DNA of 64,000 nt. Source: JAHCHG01 sp041394845. Its GTDB lineage: Bacteria; Acidobacteriota; Blastocatellia; Pyrinomonadales; Pyrinomonadaceae. Below are positions 1-9,016 of the stretch, in pieces. The notes under the pieces were generated by a model. It worked only from the letters and a program-made list of their open reading frames with translations. It searched no databases and had not been told where the DNA came from. A program made the position numbers and the translations under genes. Location of the stretch: contig JAWKHL010000001.1 of the NCBI GenBank assembly GCA_041394845.1, positions 2,046,001 to 2,110,000 on the forward strand, in the 5' to 3' direction. Within the stretch, counting starts at the first letter, position 1. Each line of letters opens with the position of its first letter.

Positions 1-2
1 GC

Positions 3-392
3 CACTGGCGGAGCGCGCCGGATGTTTTGGAACAACTTGACCGGGACGGCCTCGTCGAATGGTCGAAAACCGGAGTTCCCCGCCGGAAGATCTACGCCGA
101 TGAGCGAAAGGGCAAAAAAAAGCAGGACATCTGGGAATTCAAGGACGCCCAATATCCGAGCTATCCGACCGAAAAAAACATCGATCTTTTAAGAACCCTG
201 ATCGCCGCATCATCGAATCCCGGCGATCTGGTTTTGGACTGTTTTTGCGGTTCCGGGACGACGTTGCAGGCGGCGGCCGAATCGAAGCGCCGGTGGATCG
301 GTGTTGACCGTTCCCCGGAGGCGATCAAAACCGCCCGAAAAAGATTGGCCGGGATGGCGGAATTTCAATATTTGGAGCGACCGGTTTTATAA
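3..392 (+). CDS. Site-specific DNA methyltransferase, C-terminal part (cut by window edge)
   Basis: Reading frame 3 is open from the first bases (it begins HWRSAPDVL), so the start lies left of the window. The visible 129 residues hold the SAM-binding motif DCFCGSGTT followed by the acidic turn IGVDRS, the C-terminal half of an N4-cytosine/N6-adenine amino-methyltransferase in which the catalytic [DNS]PP[YW] motif precedes motif I; that motif is not in view. The part 'AQYPSYPTEKNIDLL' before motif I is typical of these enzymes. Whether it is a lone methylase or part of a restriction system cannot be decided because the neighbours on the left are missing. Confidence 0.85.
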   Translation, partial: HWRSAPDVLEQLDRDGLVEWSKTGVPRRKIYADERKGKKKQDIWEFKDAQYPSYPTEKNIDLLRTLIAASSNPGDLVLDCFCGSGTTLQAAAESKRRWIGVDRSPEAIKTARKRLAGMAEFQYLERPVL

Positions 393-416
393 TGAATCGA
401 TCTGGATGAAAAGATT

Positions 417-1334
417 ATGACCGAAACCAAACGCGATGAAATTTATCCGGCCCTGCCGCTTTCCGAGTGGCAGGAGACCAATGACACGCTCCATATGTGG
501 ACCCAGATCGTCGGCAAGATCCGTCTGGTTCAAACGCCGCCGCTCAATCAATGGTGGAACGTTCCGCTTTACGTTACGCCGCGCGGGCTTACGACCTCGG
601 CCATGCCTTTTGAGAACGAATCATTCACCATAGATTTCGATTTTCTGAAACATCATCTGATCGTCCAAACCAGCTATAACGACGGTTTTCGCTTTGATCT
701 GGAGCCGATGACGGTGGCCGATTTTTACCGCAAACTGCTGAGCAAACTAAAGGCCAACGGCATCGAGGTCGAGATCCGGGCCGTCCCGGACGAGGTCGCC
801 GACCCGATCCCGTTCGCCGAGGACACGGTTCACAAATCTTACGACCGGGAACACGTCAGCAGATTCTTCCGCGTTTTGCGGAGCGTTGACCGCGTTTTCA
901 AAGAGTTCCGCTCGCGTTTTTGCGGCAAATGCTCGCCGGTTCATTTTTTCTGGGGAAGTTTCGATCTGGCCGTCACCCGTTTTTCCGGCCGCCCGGCCCC
1001 GCCTCGCCCCAAAGCCGACCGGATCACCCGCATCGCCTACGACGAAGAGGTCATCAGCCACGGATTCTGGACCGGCAATGGTCTCGGCGAAGCCGCCTTT
1101 TACGCCTACGCCGCGCCCGAACCGAAGGGTTTCGCCGAAACTCCTGTCAACCCCGACGAAGCCTTTTATTCAAAAGAGATGGGCGAATTTTTCCTCAAAT
1201 ACGAAGACGTCCGCCGATCCGCCGATCCCGACGGGGCGATCCTCGATTTTATGCAGACGACCTACAAATCGGCCGCCGATCTGGCTCATTGGGACTGCGA
1301 CAAAATGGAGATCGACTGGAAAAAGGTACTGTAA
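417..1334 (+). CDS. DUF5996 family protein
   Basis: A 305-residue soluble protein starting 25 bp after the methyltransferase, so possibly co-transcribed. It matches the DUF5996 pattern as I remember it: N-terminal 'LPLSEWQETNDTLHMWTQIVGKIRL', the 'NQWWNVPLYVTPRGLTTSAMP' stretch, and a C-terminal 'HGFWTGNG..AAFYAYAAPEP' and 'FFLKYEDVR' region. No signal peptide or membrane segment is visible. The function of the family is unknown. ATG at 417 is the natural start; there is no strong Shine-Dalgarno sequence. Confidence 0.8.
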   Translation: MTETKRDEIYPALPLSEWQETNDTLHMWTQIVGKIRLVQTPPLNQWWNVPLYVTPRGLTTSAMPFENESFTIDFDFLKHHLIVQTSYNDGFRFDLEPMTVADFYRKLLSKLKANGIEVEIRAVPDEVADPIPFAEDTVHKSYDREHVSRFFRVLRSVDRVFKEFRSRFCGKCSPVHFFWGSFDLAVTRFSGRPAPPRPKADRITRIAYDEEVISHGFWTGNGLGEAAFYAYAAPEPKGFAETPVNPDEAFYSKEMGEFFLKYEDVRRSADPDGAILDFMQTTYKSAADLAHWDCDKMEIDWKKVL

Positions 1335-1364
1335 AGAATTTCCCTTTGTTCAGGAGAAATTCCA

Positions 1365-1451
1365 CCACCAAGGCACAAAGGACGCAAAGAAATTTTTTAC
1401 AAATCATAAAACATTTCTTAAAAAACCTTTGTGTCCTTTGTGCCTTGGTGG
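1365..1451. repeat. Long inverted repeat, CACAAAGGAC type
   Basis: Arms at 1365-1389 and 1427-1451 (25 nt each, beginning CCACCAAGGCACAAAGGAC) are reverse complements with one mismatch, separated by an A/T-rich 37-nt loop. It lies between a + gene that ends at 1334 and the next gene at 1618, so it could act as a terminator or mRNA 3' end, but its sequence is a repeat-type hairpin rather than a normal terminator with a T-run. Confidence 0.8.
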
Positions 1452-1576
1452 TTTATTTTCAAATTGTCGGTCGAATTTCAGCAATTCGAAAAAACCGAGT
1501 TTAAGAATTTGCCTTTACAAACAGTTTTTCTCAATGAATAATAAGCGAAAAATCGGTCAATAAAGTTTGGATTTCA

Positions 1577-1617
1577 GTCGGAAAAAAATCCGAAATCCGA
1601 AATCCAAAATCCAAAAT
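1577..1617. repeat. ATCCAAA/ATCCGAA tandem unit repeat
   Basis: A run of degenerate 8-bp units (aatccgaa, aatccgaa, aatccaaa, atccaaaa) directly in front of the GH15 start. It is open in the GH15 frame, which would add RNPKSKIQN-type residues if a TTG at 1567 were used; this is repeat sequence and not part of the protein. The same unit occurs at 5131-5239, 38266-38305, 44318-44408 and inside mutS2 at 63469-63505. Confidence 0.8.
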
Positions 1618-3564
1618 ATGAGAGATATCCCCGTCGGTAACGGCTCCTTGCTCGTTACATTCGACGATAAATACCAGATCCGCGACATCTATTTTCCGCA
1701 CGTCGGGCAGGAAAATCACACCGAAGGCTACCCGTTCCGCTTCGGCGTCTGGGCCGACGGCGAGTTCTCCTGGGTCCACACCGACGAGTGGGAGCGCGAA
1801 CTGTGTTACATCTCGGAAACGCTGGTTACCGAGGTCAAACTGATCAACGAAAAAATGGGGATCGAGATCCTCTGCAACGATACGGTGGCGAGCCACGAGA
1901 ACATCTTTCTGCGCCGCATTCACCTGAGCAATCTGCTCGATACGCCGCGCGAGATCAGGGTTTTTCTTCACCACGATTTTCGCATTTCGGAAAACAAGAT
2001 CGGCGACACGGCCTATTATGATCCTGAGAGTCTGGCGCTTATCCATTACAAAAAGGACCGCTATTTTCTGATCAACACCGAGCCCCATTTCGACGCTTTC
2101 GCCACCGGGCGCAAGGCTTTTCGGGATCAGGAGGGAACCTGGCGCGACGCCGAGGACGGCGTTCTTCACGGCGGGGTCATCACCGAAGGCTCGGTCGATT
2201 CGACCGTTCAGATCGATTTTTCACTGGAAGGTCAGGACTCGTTCGAATTTTTTTACTGGATCACGGCCGGAACCTCGCACGCCGACGTCATTCATCTGAA
2301 CCGTCATATCCTGGAACGCCGCCCCCAGCAATATCTCAATTATACGGAAAATTACTGGCGCGTCTGGGTCAACAAGAACGAGATGGATTTCGCCGACCTG
2401 TCGCCCGAGATCGTCGAACTTTACAAGCGGTCCCTGCTGGTGGTCCGCACTCAGACCGACAACGACGGGGCGATTCTGGCCGCCAACGACTGGGACGTCA
2501 CCGAACGGGCGACCGATCATTACAGTTATCTCTGGACGCGCGACGGGGCTTTTATCGCCAACGCTCTGGATCTGGCGGGTTATCCTTTCTTCACCCGCAA
2601 ATTCTTTTATTTCTGCGCCGAGATCCTTCACCCGGAAGGCTATTTTCTGCAGAAATACAACGCCGACGGAACGGTCGCTTCGGGCTGGCACGCGGCCTGG
2701 GACGTGTGGGCCAAAAAGCGTCTGGTTCCGATCCAGGAGGACGAAACGGCTCTCGTTTTATGGGCCTTGTGGCAGCATTACGACAAATACCGCGAGGTGG
2801 AATTCGCCCGCAAACTCTATCGCCCGCTGATCGTCCGGGCCGGCGATTTTCTGGAGAGCTTTTTCGACGAGAACCTGAGTTTGCCGAAACCGAGTTGGAA
2901 TCTGTGGGAGGATCGGCGCGGGATTCACACCTTCACCTCGGCAAGCGTCGTCGCCGGACTCAGGGCGGCCGGGAAATTCGCCTATCTGTTCGGAGAAAGA
3001 GAACGGGCCGAACGCTATGAGAGCAGGGCCGATCAGATCGTCGAAGGAATGCGGCAACATCTTTACAGCCGGGAGCACGGGCGTTTCTTGCGGTCTCTGC
3101 AATTTCACGGCGACGAGCATTTCGAACCGGACGCGACGGTTGACGCCTCGCTTTTCGGGGCCTTTTATTTCGGCGCGTTCGCGGCCAATGACGAGATGGT
3201 CAAAAAAACAATGCGGGCCATCGAGCAGAAACTCTGGATCAACACCGAGGTCGGCGGGGTCGCCCGGTTCGAGAATGACGGTTATATGAGGGTTTCCAAC
3301 GACGTGACCGGCAACGCCTGGTTCATCTGCACGCTCTGGCTGGCCGATTACCGGATCGCAGTCGCCCGCAAGAAGGGCGATCTCAAGGGCGTCATCGAGA
3401 TCCTCGAATGGACCGCCAAACGCGCCCTGCCTTCGGGCGTTTTGGCCGAACAGGTCAATCCCCTGACCGGCGAACACGCTTCGGTCTCACCGCTGACCTG
3501 GTCGCATTCGACCTTTGTCGCCACGGTCGTCAATTATCTGAGGAAATTAAGTGAGTTCAAATAG
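1618..3564 (+). CDS. Glycoside hydrolase family 15 (glucoamylase-like)
   Basis: A 648-residue cytoplasmic enzyme with an N-terminal beta-sandwich domain (about 1-260) and a C-terminal (alpha/alpha)6 barrel. Family features are visible: YLWTRDGAF (305-313), WNLWEDRRG with the likely general acid Glu431, LAEQVNP with the likely general base Glu611, then PLTWSHS (625-631). GH15 enzymes release glucose from alpha-1,4/1,6-glucans or cleave trehalose; there is no signal peptide, which suggests turnover of internal glycogen or trehalose. Start chosen at ATG 1618 (MRDIPVGNGS) because everything upstream in frame is repeat sequence. It overlaps the RDD gene by 14 bp. The exact substrate is not determinable. 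Confidence 0.9.
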   Translation: MRDIPVGNGSLLVTFDDKYQIRDIYFPHVGQENHTEGYPFRFGVWADGEFSWVHTDEWERELCYISETLVTEVKLINEKMGIEILCNDTVASHENIFLRRIHLSNLLDTPREIRVFLHHDFRISENKIGDTAYYDPESLALIHYKKDRYFLINTEPHFDAFATGRKAFRDQEGTWRDAEDGVLHGGVITEGSVDSTVQIDFSLEGQDSFEFFYWITAGTSHADVIHLNRHILERRPQQYLNYTENYWRVWVNKNEMDFADLSPEIVELYKRSLLVVRTQTDNDGAILAANDWDVTERATDHYSYLWTRDGAFIANALDLAGYPFFTRKFFYFCAEILHPEGYFLQKYNADGTVASGWHAAWDVWAKKRLVPIQEDETALVLWALWQHYDKYREVEFARKLYRPLIVRAGDFLESFFDENLSLPKPSWNLWEDRRGIHTFTSASVVAGLRAAGKFAYLFGERERAERYESRADQIVEGMRQHLYSREHGRFLRSLQFHGDEHFEPDATVDASLFGAFYFGAFAANDEMVKKTMRAIEQKLWINTEVGGVARFENDGYMRVSNDVTGNAWFICTLWLADYRIAVARKKGDLKGVIEILEWTAKRALPSGVLAEQVNPLTGEHASVSPLTWSHSTFVATVVNYLRKLSEFK

Positions 3565-4075
3565 TCATCAAATGGAGAAGTTCCGAACCATTCGCCGCAG
3601 AGCCCTCGCCTTGATGATCGATGGCATCCTTCTCCTTCCGATCTCGGCGGTCGGATTAATTTTCAGCGATTTAGATCCGCTGGTTTTATATATCAGCAAC
3701 GTTCTGACCGCTCTTGCCGGGGCCTTTTACACCATCCTGATGCACGCCCGTTTCGGACAGACGCTCGGCAAAATGGCCGTTAGAGTCAAGGTTCTTGACG
3801 AAAATGAAGGCCCGATCACCTTTGGTCAGGCGGTCATCAGGAGTCTGCCGCAACTGGTCCCGATTCTCATTATGATCGGTTTTCAAAACCCGAGATTTCT
3901 GTCGGGAGGCGGGAGCGCCTTTGAAACTTTTTTGGCCGAATACGTTATCGGCGGCCTGGATATCGCTCTGGTGCTTTGGACTATTGCCGACATCATCATC
4001 TGTCTTTCCAGCGAAAAACACCGCGCCCTGCACGACTTTATCGCCGGAACGGTGGTCATCAGAACCGACGGCTGA
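3551..4075 (+). CDS. RDD family membrane protein
   Basis: 174 residues. It has the RDD hallmark near the N-terminus (RRRALALMIDGILLLPIS, with Arg and Asp in the first membrane helix), the 'GQTLGKMAVRVKVLDENE' loop and a C-terminal 'HRALHDFIAGTVVI' ending, all typical of the family. About four membrane segments. The GTG at 3551 is preferred because GAGG at 3540-3543 lies at a good distance and inside the end of the GH15 gene; ATG at 3572 is the alternative. RDD proteins are transport- or envelope-related in a few studied cases; the role here is unknown. Confidence 0.88.
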   Translation: MSSNSHQMEKFRTIRRRALALMIDGILLLPISAVGLIFSDLDPLVLYISNVLTALAGAFYTILMHARFGQTLGKMAVRVKVLDENEGPITFGQAVIRSLPQLVPILIMIGFQNPRFLSGGGSAFETFLAEYVIGGLDIALVLWTIADIIICLSSEKHRALHDFIAGTVVIRTDG

Positions 4076-4209
4076 ACATTTAACATTTATCAGTTTTCAT
4101 TTATCATTTCAGACAGTGAGGGACATGCCGGGAACAGTAATGATCTCTTGATAACTGATAAATGTTAAATGATAACTGCTCACCGCTCACCGCTCACTGC
4201 TTACTGCTT
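4074..4209. repeat. Hairpin of AACATTTA units plus CACCGCT units
   Basis: Left arm 'aacatttaacatttatcag' near 4076 pairs with 'ctgataaatgttaaatg' near 4153-4173; the right side continues into a different tandem unit, ctcaccgctcaccgctcactg. Two families of short repeats are thus fused in the gap before the AlbA_2 gene. The second one also appears at 9247-9285 and within the signal-peptide codons of the amidohydrolase at 57441. Confidence 0.75.
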
Positions 4210-5130
4210 ATGGCCAAAAACTGGACCGAAAGGAAAATCCGGAATTTAATCACCGGCGAGATCGAAGAATCGCTGACGCTGGAATACAAATCGGCGGAGG
4301 CGCTCGACCGGTCGGATTACAAAAAACAGGAGATCACCAAGGACGTTTCGGCGATGGCCAATTCGGCCGGCGGGCTCCTGATCTACGGCATCAGCGAATA
4401 CAATCAGCCCGACAAACGGCATCTGCCGGAAAAGATCACGCCGGTCAACCGGGCCGAATATCCGCGCGAATGGCTCGAACAGGTGATCAACAGCATCCGT
4501 CCGCGGATCGACGGGATCATCATTCATTCGGTCGGTCTCGATTCGGGCGAGAACGACGTCGTTTACGTCGTCGATATTCCGCAGAGCCACACCGCGCATC
4601 AGGCCGGAAGCCACCGCTATTACAAGCGTTTCAATTTTCAGAGCGTTCCGATGGAGGATTACGAGATCCGCGACGTCATCTTCCGCGAACAGATGCCCGA
4701 GGTCGTCGTCCGGTTTCTGATCGAGATCAAGCCCTCGGACGAAAACCCTCAGGAAACCGAACACAACCTGATCATTCAGGCCAAAAACATCGGCTCGGCC
4801 TACGCCCGCTACGTCGCCTGTTTCGTCGATGTCCCGGTTGATGCGCTGGTCAATATCGAGAACAAACGGAGCATCAAGGACGGCGGAAAATATTACCGGC
4901 ACCGACTGACCAATCTCAATCAGGAATACGCCGACGAGACCTTCAAGGCCAATTTTCCCCTTTTGCGCAGTATGACGATGAGCTGGAAGATCCCGCTCAG
5001 GGAAAATTTCGCGGATCTAAAACACAAGAACTGGGCCATCAAATGGAAGGTTTACGCCGACAACGCCCTGCCGAAAGGCGACAAGATCACGTTTTCGGAG
5101 ATCGAGACGGTCAATCTGACCAACAGGTGA
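4210..5130 (+). CDS. Schlafen AlbA_2-type putative DNA-binding protein
   Basis: 306 residues from ATG 4210 (MAKNWTERKIRNL). Residues about 15-150 fit the Schlafen AlbA_2 domain: LEYKSAEAL, then 'EITKDVSAMANSAGGLLIYGISE', then 'VVDIPQSHTAHQAGSHRYYKRF'. Such domains often bind nucleic acids or ATP-like ligands. The C-terminal 150 residues form a beta-rich region with no family I recognise. The in-frame 16 codons upstream (from 4162) are repeat-derived and excluded. No operon partner is obvious. Confidence 0.8.
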   Translation: MAKNWTERKIRNLITGEIEESLTLEYKSAEALDRSDYKKQEITKDVSAMANSAGGLLIYGISEYNQPDKRHLPEKITPVNRAEYPREWLEQVINSIRPRIDGIIIHSVGLDSGENDVVYVVDIPQSHTAHQAGSHRYYKRFNFQSVPMEDYEIRDVIFREQMPEVVVRFLIEIKPSDENPQETEHNLIIQAKNIGSAYARYVACFVDVPVDALVNIENKRSIKDGGKYYRHRLTNLNQEYADETFKANFPLLRSMTMSWKIPLRENFADLKHKNWAIKWKVYADNALPKGDKITFSEIETVNLTNR

Positions 5131-5239
5131 TTTTGGAATTTAGATTTTGGATTTTGGATTTTGGATTGATTTCAAACTAGAATGAACAAACGGAAGCAGG
5201 AAATGGTCCAAAATCCAAAATCAAAAACCCAAAATAGAA
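5131..5239. repeat. Inverted ATCCAAA unit repeat
   Basis: TTTAGATTTTGGATTTTGG-type units (5138-5166) face their reverse complement ccaaaatccaaaatcaaaaac (5208-5230). Ends one base before the pyruvate kinase ATG, so this hairpin occupies the whole leader of pyk and leaves no classical Shine-Dalgarno sequence. Confidence 0.8.
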
Positions 5240-5240
5240 T

Positions 5241-6689
5241 ATGCGCAGAGCCAAAATTTTAGCCACCCTCGGGCCTTCTTCGAAAACGCAGGAGGACATC
5301 GAAAATCTGATCCGGGCCGGTGCCAACGCCGTCCGGGTCAACATGTCGCACGGATCGCGCGAACAGCAGGCCGCCACCATCGGCCACGCCCGGGCGGCGG
5401 CCGACAAACTGGGCGAACCGATCTCGATCCTGGTCGATCTTTCGGGTCCCAAGATCCGAACCCGTTCGCTCGAAGACAAAAAGCCGGTTCAGCTCAGAGC
5501 GGGCGAGCTTTTCACATTGACGACGCGGGACATCGTCGGCAACGAACGCGAGGTTTCGACCACCTTTATGGAATTGCCCGAAGTGGTCGAAAACGGCGCG
5601 ACCATCCTGCTCGACGACGGTTCACTGGAACTCAAGGTCGAGGAAAAAACCGACACGGATGTCGTCTGCCGCGTCATTTCAGGCGGTCTCCTCTACGAAA
5701 GCAAGGGCATCAATCTGCCGAACACGCCCCTGCCGATCCCTTCGTTGACGGAAAAGGACCGGGCCGATCTGGAATGGGCGATGACCCAGGATGTCGATTA
5801 CATCGCGCTTTCCTTCGTCCGCAAGGCCGAGGACTGCATCGAGGTCAAAAATCTGATCAAAAAGATGAACAAGCGCAAATTCGGCCGCGCCCTGCTGGTC
5901 GCCAAGATCGAAAAGGCCGAGGCGATCGCCAATCTCGACGCGATCATCGAGGCGACCGACGGTCTGATGGTGGCCCGCGGGGACCTCGGCGTCGAGACCA
6001 GCGTCGAACTGGTTCCGGTCTATCAAAAGGAGATCATTCGCAAATCGATCGCCAACGACAAATTCGTCATCACCGCCACGCAGATGCTCCAGTCGATGAT
6101 CGACAACCCGCGCCCGACCCGCGCCGAGGCTTCGGATGTGGCCAACGCCGTCTGGGACGGAACCGACGCCGTCATGCTTTCGGCCGAAACCGCCGCCGGC
6201 AAACATCCGGTCGAATCGGTCCGGACGATGGCCAAGATCATCGATTCGGCCGAAAGCATCAAGGCCAGCGAATTGAGAAAACCGATCAAATTCATGCAGG
6301 AGGAATCGGGCCGGACTTCGCAGGCGATCTGCAAGGCGGCCGCCTATTGCGCCAAGGAAAAGCGGACGGAAAAGATCGCCGTTTTCACCGAATCGGGTCT
6401 GATGGCCCGGAGGCTTTCTTCCTTTCGTTCGGGCCTCAGGACATTCGCCCTGACTACTTCGCGCAACGCCCGCAATCAGTTGGCGCTGATCTGGGGAGTT
6501 TCGCCTTTTTACCACGATAAAACGGATTCGACCGAAAAGATGCTGAAGATCGGCGAGGAAACATTGCTCGAAAACGCGGCGGTCGAAGCGGGCGAAACGA
6601 TCGTCATGATGGCCGGAAGACTGTCCGGTCTGGGATTGTCGAGTTCGGTCGTCGTCTGGACGATCGGCGAGGACGTTCCGCGCAGATGA
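5241..6689 (+). CDS. pyk: Pyruvate kinase
   Basis: 482 residues, the usual size for the bacterial enzyme, which converts phosphoenolpyruvate and ADP to pyruvate and ATP in the cytoplasm. Visible signatures: AKILATLGPSS at the N-terminus, VRVNMSHG, the B-domain loop 'LVDLSGPKIRT', the active-site region 'LLVAKIEKAEAI' with the catalytic Lys and Glu, MVARGDLGVE, and ITATQMLQSMIDNPRPTRAE with the K+/substrate-site residues; TDAVMLSAETAAGKHP follows. The C-terminal allosteric domain is present. Its leader consists of a repeat hairpin. Confidence 0.97.
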   Translation: MRRAKILATLGPSSKTQEDIENLIRAGANAVRVNMSHGSREQQAATIGHARAAADKLGEPISILVDLSGPKIRTRSLEDKKPVQLRAGELFTLTTRDIVGNEREVSTTFMELPEVVENGATILLDDGSLELKVEEKTDTDVVCRVISGGLLYESKGINLPNTPLPIPSLTEKDRADLEWAMTQDVDYIALSFVRKAEDCIEVKNLIKKMNKRKFGRALLVAKIEKAEAIANLDAIIEATDGLMVARGDLGVETSVELVPVYQKEIIRKSIANDKFVITATQMLQSMIDNPRPTRAEASDVANAVWDGTDAVMLSAETAAGKHPVESVRTMAKIIDSAESIKASELRKPIKFMQEESGRTSQAICKAAAYCAKEKRTEKIAVFTESGLMARRLSSFRSGLRTFALTTSRNARNQLALIWGVSPFYHDKTDSTEKMLKIGEETLLENAAVEAGETIVMMAGRLSGLGLSSSVVVWTIGEDVPRR

Positions 6690-6736
6690 TTCGAGTCGGG
6701 GCCCCGCCCGGAACAAGCCCCGGCTTCCGGTTTGAT

Positions 6737-7903
6737 CTATTTTATTTCGGACGGTTTGGTTTCCCAGATCGGCTCTCCGGTTTCCACGTCGTAGTTGGTA
6801 ATGACATTCTCGTCGCGCCCGGCATCCGATTTCAGCGTCCTTTTTACGATCAACCCTTTTCCGATGAAACCGGCGAAATAAGGGGTTGAACTGCCGAGCG
6901 AAAATGTTTTGAGCTCTTGTCCGGTTTTGGCATCGAAGACCTTGACCTTGTGGTCGGTCGAACCCGCCGCATAGGACAGATACATGATCGCCAGCCGGCT
7001 GCCGTCATCGCTGAAGATCATTCCGCGGACGTAAACCTCGCCGCCTTCGACCTTCCGGCGAAACACTTCTTTCCCCGAATCGCCGTCGTAAACGGCCACA
7101 AAAACCCCTTCAAAATGGCAACCGATGGCCGAGAGCCGTCCGTCCGGAGTTGAAGAGAGAACCGGCGGATCGACAAAATTTATCTCGACGTCGTTCTGTT
7201 TGATCTCTCCGTGCGGTTTGACCTCTCCGGTCTCGGGATCGACCCCGTAAAAATTCCAGGGCGCGGGCCCGACCTTCGTTTCGATCCGGTTGCCGTACTG
7301 ATACGAGGGCATCTTTGTGGTCGCGACCAGAATGTTTCCGTCGGTCAGAACCCGAACCGGAAAGATCAGGTAACTGGAAGAAGAGTTGATCCCCGGAAAA
7401 CTTCCGATCTTCACCTCAAGCGGTTTGTTATCTTTGATCCGGTCGCCGACCCCGGTCAAAAAGATCTCCAGAGGCCGTCCCGACAAATCGCCGTCGCCGT
7501 CTTTGTAAAATCCGCCGGAAAACCCGATCAGGCGGTCATCGGCGGTCATTCCCAAAAGTTTGCCGGTTGATCCCTCGCGCGGGGTCTCCCGATCACGGGT
7601 CAGCCATCGGGCTTTTTTTGGGAAAACCGCCACGATTTCGTTATCGGCCGAACAGACGACCGCACCGGAATGTTTGTTTTCGCCCTCGCCTTCGGTGGCT
7701 TCGGCGGTTTTTATCACCTCTCCGGTGCGGGCGTCCAAAATCAATGTCCGCCCGCCCCAATGTCCGATTGCGATCTTTGTTTTATCAGGAGTTACGCAGG
7801 CCGGATACAGAGAATCCACGGAGGAACCGGAACAACAGCAAAGGCCGACCAGCAACAACAAAAAAGAAGCCGCAATGCCCGTGCCGTTTTGAAAAGTTTT
7901 CAT
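6737..7903 (-). CDS. Secreted beta-propeller (WD40/PQQ-like) protein, possible lipoprotein
   Basis: 388 residues. N-terminal signal segment 'AASFLLLLVGLCCCSGSS' ends with three Cys; the lipobox is atypical, so lipid attachment is uncertain. The rest alternates blades with phrases such as 'TLILDARTGEVIKT', 'VAVYDGDSGKEVF', 'KVFDAKTGQELKTF' and 'NYDVETGEPIWETKP', typical of a WD40/PQQ-like propeller. GGAGGGG 8 bp before ATG 7903 supports the start. It faces pyk convergently. No enzymatic function can be assigned. Confidence 0.75.
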   Translation of the reverse strand: MKTFQNGTGIAASFLLLLVGLCCCSGSSVDSLYPACVTPDKTKIAIGHWGGRTLILDARTGEVIKTAEATEGEGENKHSGAVVCSADNEIVAVFPKKARWLTRDRETPREGSTGKLLGMTADDRLIGFSGGFYKDGDGDLSGRPLEIFLTGVGDRIKDNKPLEVKIGSFPGINSSSSYLIFPVRVLTDGNILVATTKMPSYQYGNRIETKVGPAPWNFYGVDPETGEVKPHGEIKQNDVEINFVDPPVLSSTPDGRLSAIGCHFEGVFVAVYDGDSGKEVFRRKVEGGEVYVRGMIFSDDGSRLAIMYLSYAAGSTDHKVKVFDAKTGQELKTFSLGSSTPYFAGFIGKGLIVKRTLKSDAGRDENVITNYDVETGEPIWETKPSEIK

Positions 7904-7931
7904 CTTGTCGTCCCCTCCATCCGATTTGAGG

Positions 7932-8486
7932 TCAGGCCCGTGTCCCCTGTCTTTGAAACAAAAGCCGGAAAATCACATTGCCGATAATGAACAAAAAAAA
8001 GGAAGTTACAAGCCCCGGAAAATATCGGCCTTCCCAAATGCTCAAAGCCGGGTGAAACAATCCGTTACCGATCCCGCCGACGAGAGCGAAAAACAAAACC
8101 AAAAGCAGAGCCAAACGGCTTTGGAAGAAAATCCCGACCGCCGCCAGCGAAAAAAGCCCCAGCCAGATCAGATTGAACGCCAGAAAAAGACCGGCCGTCC
8201 ATTGGTAACCGAAGAGTCCGGGGAATTCCAGATAAAATCCGGTCAGATATTCTTCGAGGACGTGAGCGCCTTGAACGATCAAACCGATAATGTAAACAAA
8301 AGCGAATTTTTGATGGCCGATCTTCGGTCGGGGATCGACCAAAAGCCAAATCAAAAAGGAAATGCCCAAACCGGCGTTGAGTCCCGCAATGGCCGGCCCC
8401 AAAAAGTAAAACTGCACGATGACCGCGGCGCCGACAAACAGCGCTCCGGTCATCGTCTCAAAACGGCGGACGGAAACATCCGACAT
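7932..8486 (-). CDS. HXXEE-family membrane protein
   Basis: 184 residues with about six hydrophobic helices. The helix-2/3 boundary carries HVLEEYLTGF, the His-x-x-Glu-Glu motif that names this family, and later 'GNGLFHPALSIWEGRYFPGLVTS', another typical block. Function unknown. The annotated ATG at 8486 lacks a Shine-Dalgarno sequence; an in-frame ATG at 8453 (MTGALFVG) is an alternative. A mobile element ends 34 bp upstream. Confidence 0.75.
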   Translation of the reverse strand: MSDVSVRRFETMTGALFVGAAVIVQFYFLGPAIAGLNAGLGISFLIWLLVDPRPKIGHQKFAFVYIIGLIVQGAHVLEEYLTGFYLEFPGLFGYQWTAGLFLAFNLIWLGLFSLAAVGIFFQSRLALLLVLFFALVGGIGNGLFHPALSIWEGRYFPGLVTSFFLFIIGNVIFRLLFQRQGTRA

Positions 8487-8519
8487 ACATCATTTGTTCG
8501 TGCGACCGAAAAGATTCAA

Positions 8520-8693
8520 TACTCTGTAAATAAAAAAAACTGAAGTTTTGTTAAATTTGTGATGGGTGATGAGTGATGGGTGATGGGATAAAACTTAATT
8601 GTCTGAATATCCGGCTCTGCTGCCAGATATTATCTGTTTAACTTTTCACCCATCACCCATCACTAAACTGTAGGTTTTTTAATTTACACAGTA
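8520..8693. mobile_element. Short non-autonomous element, GATGGGT core (copy 1)
   Basis: 174 bp. Left end TACTCTGTAAATAAAAAAA and right end (reverse complement) TACTGTGTAAATTAAAAAA form terminal inverted repeats. The 5-bp sequence TTCAA flanks it on both sides (8515-8519 and 8694-8698), a target-site duplication. The core is a hairpin of GATGGGT units. It encodes nothing. A near-identical inverted copy is at 58838-59018. Confidence 0.9.
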
Positions 8694-8842
8694 TTCAAAA
8701 CTCTTTTTGAAAAGATCTCAGATTTCAAATCTCAGATTTCAGAAAGGCGGATGAAAACTCGATCTATCTGAAGTTTGAGATCTGAAATTTCCAAAACATC
8801 GGAAAACATTATTAACCGAGAATCCGACGGCCGGAGATCCAT

Positions 8843-8988
8843 TACTTTGTAATCCAAATTTCTTAAAAACATATTTGGCCACCGAGAACACAGGGGACAC
8901 CGAGGATTTTTTTGTCGATCAACCGATTCATCTCTGAGTTCTCGGTGTTCTCTGTGGCTAAAAATAAAAAAACTTTAGTTTCAGATTA
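8843..8988. mobile_element. Short non-autonomous element, GCCACAGAGAAC core (older copy)
   Basis: 146 bp with ends TACTTTGTAATCC and (reverse complement) TAATCTGAAACT, degenerate versions of the family termini. Flanks TCCAT (8838-8842) and TTCAT (8989-8993) differ by one base, which suggests an older insertion. The core is a hairpin of gccaccgagaacacagggg and ctcggtgttctctgtggct. Related copies: 23068-23212 and 28537-28677. Together with copy 1, these two elements fill the 530-bp space 8487-9016; the 8694-8842 remainder holds AAATCTCAGATTT-type repeat units and no gene. Confidence 0.8.
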
Positions 8989-9016
8989 TTCATTCCATCA
9001 CCGTTCTCTTTTATCG

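Noticed and set aside
1567..1617. TTG start giving a 665-residue glucoamylase
   Set aside because: The extra 17 codons are ATCCAAA repeat units; ATG 1618 begins the conserved part.
4162..4209. Upstream start for the AlbA_2 gene
   Set aside because: The codons are from the CACCGCT repeat; ATG 4210 is better.
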